From NCBI GenBank assembly GCA_900708905.1, contig CAADRB010000019.1:685514-749513 (forward strand): a DNA stretch of 64,000 nt, read 5' to 3'. A program made the position numbers and the translations under genes. Each line of letters opens with the position of its first letter. The first letter of the stretch is position 1. This document shows, piece after piece, positions 61,320 through 64,000 of the stretch. The DNA comes from Hymenolepis diminuta. Lineage: Eukaryota; Platyhelminthes; Cestoda; Cyclophyllidea; Hymenolepididae. The notes beneath the pieces are model-generated. The model did not search any database, had not been told where the DNA came from, and saw only the letters and a list, made by a program, of their open reading frames with translations.

Positions 61320-61581
61320 GGACTCTCCCATTTTTTCATGGCTGGTATATTTCTCCGCTTCACTTCCTTGCATCTATTTTCATCCATCCTGATCAAATCG
61401 TTATCGTTTTTATGTGTTGTTGCTTGTCATGAAATTTCCATTCTATGTGCGTGTGTATGGAACTTCTCCTCCCTCCCTTGCTTAAGTTTGCCGGTAATTT
61501 ATAACATCGATTTTATGTAAATAGGGTGATGAATAATTCAATCAGATAATGTAATATATAATGCGGTATTAATTTCACCTC

Positions 61582-61587
61582 AATAAA
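61582..61587 (+). terminator. poly(A) signal of MLX gene
   Basis: AATAAA about 263 nt after the stop codon at 61319, followed by a T-rich stretch. Confidence 0.6.
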
Positions 61588-61609
61588 TTGTCATTTTGAA
61601 ATATAGGTG

Positions 61610-64000
61610 TGATTTTTTTTCCTGGGAACGTCGCTTAGTCTGAAGGTGGTTGATGACATTGTTTATATGAGTCGGAGGCTTTCTTATGAAATTGCGTAAG
61701 CTGCGAGCCAACAGTTTCTGTGCCTCAAGAAGAGCGAATTTTGTTATGGATTATGTTGAGTCACGATAATACCAGTCTGATCTTAATCTTTTTGTATTTG
61801 TTACGTACATAAAACTTGGGTACATGGGGTTTTCAAGGACATTGGTAAATGTTTACAAGGTGTTTATATACTTGAAGTTGTTGATAAAGAGACCAGGCCT
61901 TGAACAACACCAAATGCTTTTAGGAAATGTTGAGTTCTCACCTCTTAAAAGATCCTTGTTACTAACTAGAAGGAGCATATTTACAGTTACTTTGTGTAAA
62001 TGAGCAGCTGAGATCAACATCATTGTTGTCGCCAAGCTCCAATCAAGGTAGACTTTCAGTCTCATCCTTTGATTTGACCAATGGTTTATACGTCCTAGTA
62101 TTCATGTTCCACCAATCACGCATTTCCCCCAGTTTCATTGGGTGAAATTTGATCGATCGTTTCACTGCATTTGTTCTCTTTAACCAATGTGTATAGCTCT
62201 AGTTATTAAACTCAAATAAGCTCCATTATCTGGGACATTAAAGTTGAAATCAAATTGAAATTTGGGGTCTAAATGGTCTCAAATTTTAAGTTATAATACA
62301 TTAGTATAATGGGAACATGTGAGATAATAATAGTCTAATAACTAAAATCTACACAATTAATTTGTGCAACTATGAAAAGCTACTTAAATTCTGGTCTATT
62401 ACTTAATACCAAGCTCTTTTACTTATTAATGCCCTTTAGATTGTAATTAATTAAACCACGTTTTCGTAAATCAAAATCCAATAATTTAAATTTTAGCTCA
62501 TAAAATTGGCATTTTCATAAAAATTAGAAATGAATAAATGGCTGTTGCAGTGTTTATATCTCATCCTGGTCATACAAAATTCGTATCAAGATTTGTGAGT
62601 TTATCGTTTTGTCCCTTTTAACATCATGTATATTCTGCCCCCGTGGATAAAAAATATTCTCTTTAATTTAAGTCCGTTCATCTTAGATTTTAACTCCATT
62701 CTGCAGTGGTAGGCATTCTTATAGTCATTAATAACACACTGAGTTGATAACTGATATGTATATTTAATCTCAGTAGTATAAGTTGATCAAAATTTAATCT
62801 CTTTTTTTAAGCTGCGAGATGAGAGCTATTTGAAAGTTGACGCAGTCTTGTCATATGAGTGCACCACTAGAAACGTCAGAGAAAGCCATAAACTAGTTCC
62901 CACATCCTTATAAAAGAATAGTTCATAAGCATTTAATTATTCATGACACCCTTTCCCGTCCGATTAAAAATTATACCATATCGAAAAAATAAATTAACAT
63001 TTTGATCGCGAATTTTGTCGACACACCCTTTTCTTTCTCTCTGTATGTTTATCTTGTTTTCGCCTAGCCGTCTATTTTGCATGCGCCTGCAGCATAATTA
63101 GGCACAAAAATTTGTTTAATCGACTTTTGTCAATTAGCATGCAAGTAATTTCACAGGGACCGAAAAAATCAATACGAATTTATATTTGTGGCTTAATCAT
63201 TGAGTTAATTAACCGCGTGGATTTTTCTTACTCCGTGGTGGGTAAATTAAATTCTTCCAGATTGCACTCGAGTTTTGCACTCAATGAACCCTCTACTTTG
63301 CAGAAACTCTTTATTGTGCATTAGTTAGTAAGGTGTGGCCCCTATCAAGAAACTTAATTCTGTGTTTGGTTTTTGAGAGCACGAAAAGAGTAGTTTTTAA
63401 TGAACTGATGAAAAACGGAGTTGCAAATAAGCTATCATCTTCAGATATATGTATGTATTGCTCGCTCCTTAAATATTTGGACGATATTTAGAACCTCGCG
63501 TTAAACCCCATGACTTAAAGTCCAGAAGTGGTAAATATTGTTATGGTCCATGAAAGAGGTCGTGTGTAAGATATAAACTTGACTTATTCTCCATGCACTC
63601 TTAATGCGTTTAGCTAAAATTAGTTTGCATCGCTTTAGTAAGCAGTTTGTTTTTAGACTATATATGAGTATGTTTAATGGGACTTGGGTCTTAGTTAAAG
63701 TAAAAAGAAATTATTTGTTCGAACTAAGTTTGGAGATATGCTCTCATTTTCCTTATTTTAGAGTCTTAATGACGTCTTATTTTTTCGAGACAGGAAATAA
63801 TGAATTAAAACGAGCAGACAATTTTCAAGTTTGAATGAATAAATCAAACATTTGTGATGTCTGAGCATAATTTAGGAAATTCGTTTCTCAGGAAATTGAT
63901 ATTTAAGTTTCTGCTCATACTTACTAAGAAGTATCTTCAGTATATTATTCACTAGTTAAGCAATTTTAATATCCATGTTGCATATTATTAGACGTAATTT
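61610..64000. other. non-coding
   Basis: AT-rich sequence after the MLX gene. Open frames (61853-62065, 63112-63324, 63604-63834) are short, without splice context or recognised domains. Confidence 0.45.

Noticed and set aside
59059..63410. CTGATGA motifs suggesting hammerhead ribozymes as in some flatworm SINEs
   Set aside because: The second conserved core (GAAAC in the right place with flanking stems) is absent at the sites inspected.

Overview
The window reads as AT-rich nuclear DNA of a parasitic flatworm, probably a neodermatan (tapeworm or fluke). The reasons are very short GT-AG introns (32, 35, 45, 68 and 74 nt among the gene models built here), Ty3/gypsy remnants with flatworm-like Gag and integrase, tRNA-derived SINEs, and fast-evolving homeobox and F-box families. 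No species can be named from the sequence alone. There are no bacterial features, CRISPR arrays or rRNA genes. A 50-base assembly gap lies at 14009-14058.

Four loci support gene models. Two are intact three-exon genes on the minus strand encoding divergent NK2-like homeodomain proteins (copy 1, 3335-4759; copy 2, 28744-30218). They share a first exon of identical length, identical intron positions, an eh1-type repressor motif, an intron at homeodomain position 44/45 and a CCAAT-box upstream region. The third is an F-box/LRR-like gene on the minus strand (52204-54497). The fourth is a five-exon MLX (Max-like protein X) bHLH-zipper gene on the plus strand (59838-61319) with an unusual long Q/S/P-rich C-terminal tail. 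A small candidate gene with a probable frameshift lies at 26472-27011.

Around the homeobox genes the window is a nested array of old segmental duplications. Diverged copies of one block recur at about 3.3-12.5, 23.5-28.6, 28.7-36.3, 38.7-40.2, 44.6-49.6 and 51.7-52.2 kb. Two further homeobox copies are dead (about 38.9-39.5 and 44.7-45.4 kb, minus strand). A plus-strand homeobox relic lies at 17603-17713. An F-box relic sits at about 14.2-14.6 kb. This looks like birth-and-death evolution of a lineage-specific homeobox family.

Overlaid on the old duplications are near-perfect recent ones. Positions 36349-38595 match 12511-14008 plus 16796-17598, the left copy being interrupted by the assembly gap and 2.8 kb of other sequence. 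Positions 40241-42575 match 56841-59175 in inverted orientation with no visible difference. A 340-bp element is shared by 23115-23454 and 42685-43025. These are either very recent duplications or conversions, or assembly artefacts.

Mobile elements: a degenerate gypsy element with LTRs at 18451-23105; a deleted gypsy element at 40745-42563 and its inverted copy; a reverse transcriptase relic at 47690-48240; a Gag relic at 50207-50810 on the minus strand; about ten tRNA-derived SINE fragments; and one degenerate tRNA-Glu-like sequence. The rest is AT-rich non-coding DNA, much of it the eroded flanks of the duplicated blocks.
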